Source of the DNA: Bradyrhizobium sp. 200
Lineage (GTDB): Bacteria > Pseudomonadota > Alphaproteobacteria > Rhizobiales > Xanthobacteraceae
DNA: 64,000 bases
Assembly: GCF_023100945.1 (NCBI RefSeq)
Contig: NZ_CP064689.1
Span: 8,042,001 to 8,106,000 of the forward strand
Direction of reading: 5' to 3'
Made by a program: the position numbers and the translations under genes. Positions 63,689-64,000 of the stretch are shown here, piece by piece; position 1 is the stretch's first letter; every line of letters starts with the position of its first letter. Under the pieces are notes generated by a model. The model saw nothing but the letters and a program-made list of their open reading frames with translations. It was not told where the DNA came from and did no database searches.

Positions 63689-64000
63689 TTATTGTTGCGA
63701 TACTGCGAGTGCCGCGAGCAGTGTCCGGTTGCTGATTTCAAGCTTCTGAAAAATGTGATGGAGATGCACCTTGATGGTCCCGTCGGCAATATTCAGCCGA
63801 CGCCCAATTTCCTTGTTCGACAATCCTTCAGATACCAGACGCATGATCTGGCGCTCACGGTCTGTCAGCACCGTCATTACGCTCGCCGCGAACGCGATGC
63901 TTTCCGGCGGCCGGGACACTACCTGATCGGAGGACGATAGCGGCAACAGCCGCTGGCCATCCACGACCTGTCGCAAGGACTGCACCAGAAATTCGGGCGT
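63689..64000 (-). CDS. LuxR/FixJ-type response regulator (5' partial, C-terminal part)
   Basis: The frame continues beyond the window end. Visible residues: the end of a receiver (TPEFLVQSLRQVVDGQRLLP) and a LuxR helix-turn-helix (LTDRERQIMRLVSEGLSNKEIGRR, then GTIKVHLHHIFQKL). The C-terminus LLAALAVSQQ is typical of the NarL/FixJ group. Its partner kinase and receiver motif lie outside the window. Confidence 0.88.
   Translation of the reverse strand, partial: TPEFLVQSLRQVVDGQRLLPLSSSDQVVSRPPESIAFAASVMTVLTDRERQIMRLVSEGLSNKEIGRRLNIADGTIKVHLHHIFQKLEISNRTLLAALAVSQQ

Overview
The window reads as chromosome of a GC-rich soil alphaproteobacterium, most likely Bradyrhizobium or a close relative. 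The signs are a rhizobial H-NS-like protein, TPR-containing class III adenylate cyclases, DUF2934/DUF3072/DUF1488 small proteins, an RpoH sigma factor, candidate EcfG-type promoters, and several insertion and recombinase scars. The assignment rests on recognising protein families and was not checked by database search.

Layout. 0-7.5 kb: an aromatic catabolic operon (indolepyruvate oxidoreductase beta, ferredoxin reductase, Rieske oxygenase alpha and beta, SDR, MarR regulator) whose order resembles iad-type indole-3-acetate degradation loci. It is followed by a dienelactone hydrolase-like gene divergent from a GlxA/AraC regulator. 7.5-10 kb: a CobW-type GTPase overlapping a D-aminoacylase-like amidohydrolase. 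10.5-12.2 kb: a WlbB/WlbA-like pair for modified UDP-sugars. 12.7-18.9 kb: a probably frameshifted unknown gene, a two-component system, a MipA/OmpV porin-like protein and unknown proteins. 18.9-20.9 kb: three toxin-antitoxin loci, one of them (PIN type) flanked by about 110-bp direct repeats copied from the neighbouring gene. 22.3-26.35 kb: a five-gene minus-strand cluster combining a trypsin-like protease, two HEPN-motif proteins and two unknown proteins. This is the best candidate for an undescribed defence-type system.

26.6-27.7 kb: a 3' fragment of tRNA-Glu(CTC) and two truncated tyrosine integrases spliced together, marking the edge of an old island. 28-34 kb: a c-type cytochrome and a PQQ dehydrogenase with a lanthanide-type D-x-D motif, an alpha/beta-hydrolase-cyclase fusion and a cyclase-TPR protein. 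34-37.7 kb: ferredoxin FdxA, a cysteine-rich MarR regulator divergent from rpoH across a well-formed promoter with two palindromic sites, and small proteins. 38-42.2 kb: lipid-type oxidoreductases. 43-49 kb: a TPR protein, a group II intron whose maturase carries an in-frame amber codon, and a second cyclase-TPR paralogue. A scrap of a third cyclase lies at 43.0 kb.

49.7-57.4 kb: a stress-like cluster (DUF72, FAD-Rieske oxidoreductase, DUF3072, NAD-binding/DoxX protein, DUF2269, DUF2934, manganese catalase fused to a DUF892 domain) with several sites matching the EcfG general-stress promoter consensus. 57.9-62 kb: a decayed mobile region with a frameshifted serine recombinase, a small protein, a frameshifted DUF3363 relaxase remnant and an IS transposase. 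62.5-64 kb: an H-NS-like protein, a broken small gene and the end of a LuxR-type response regulator.
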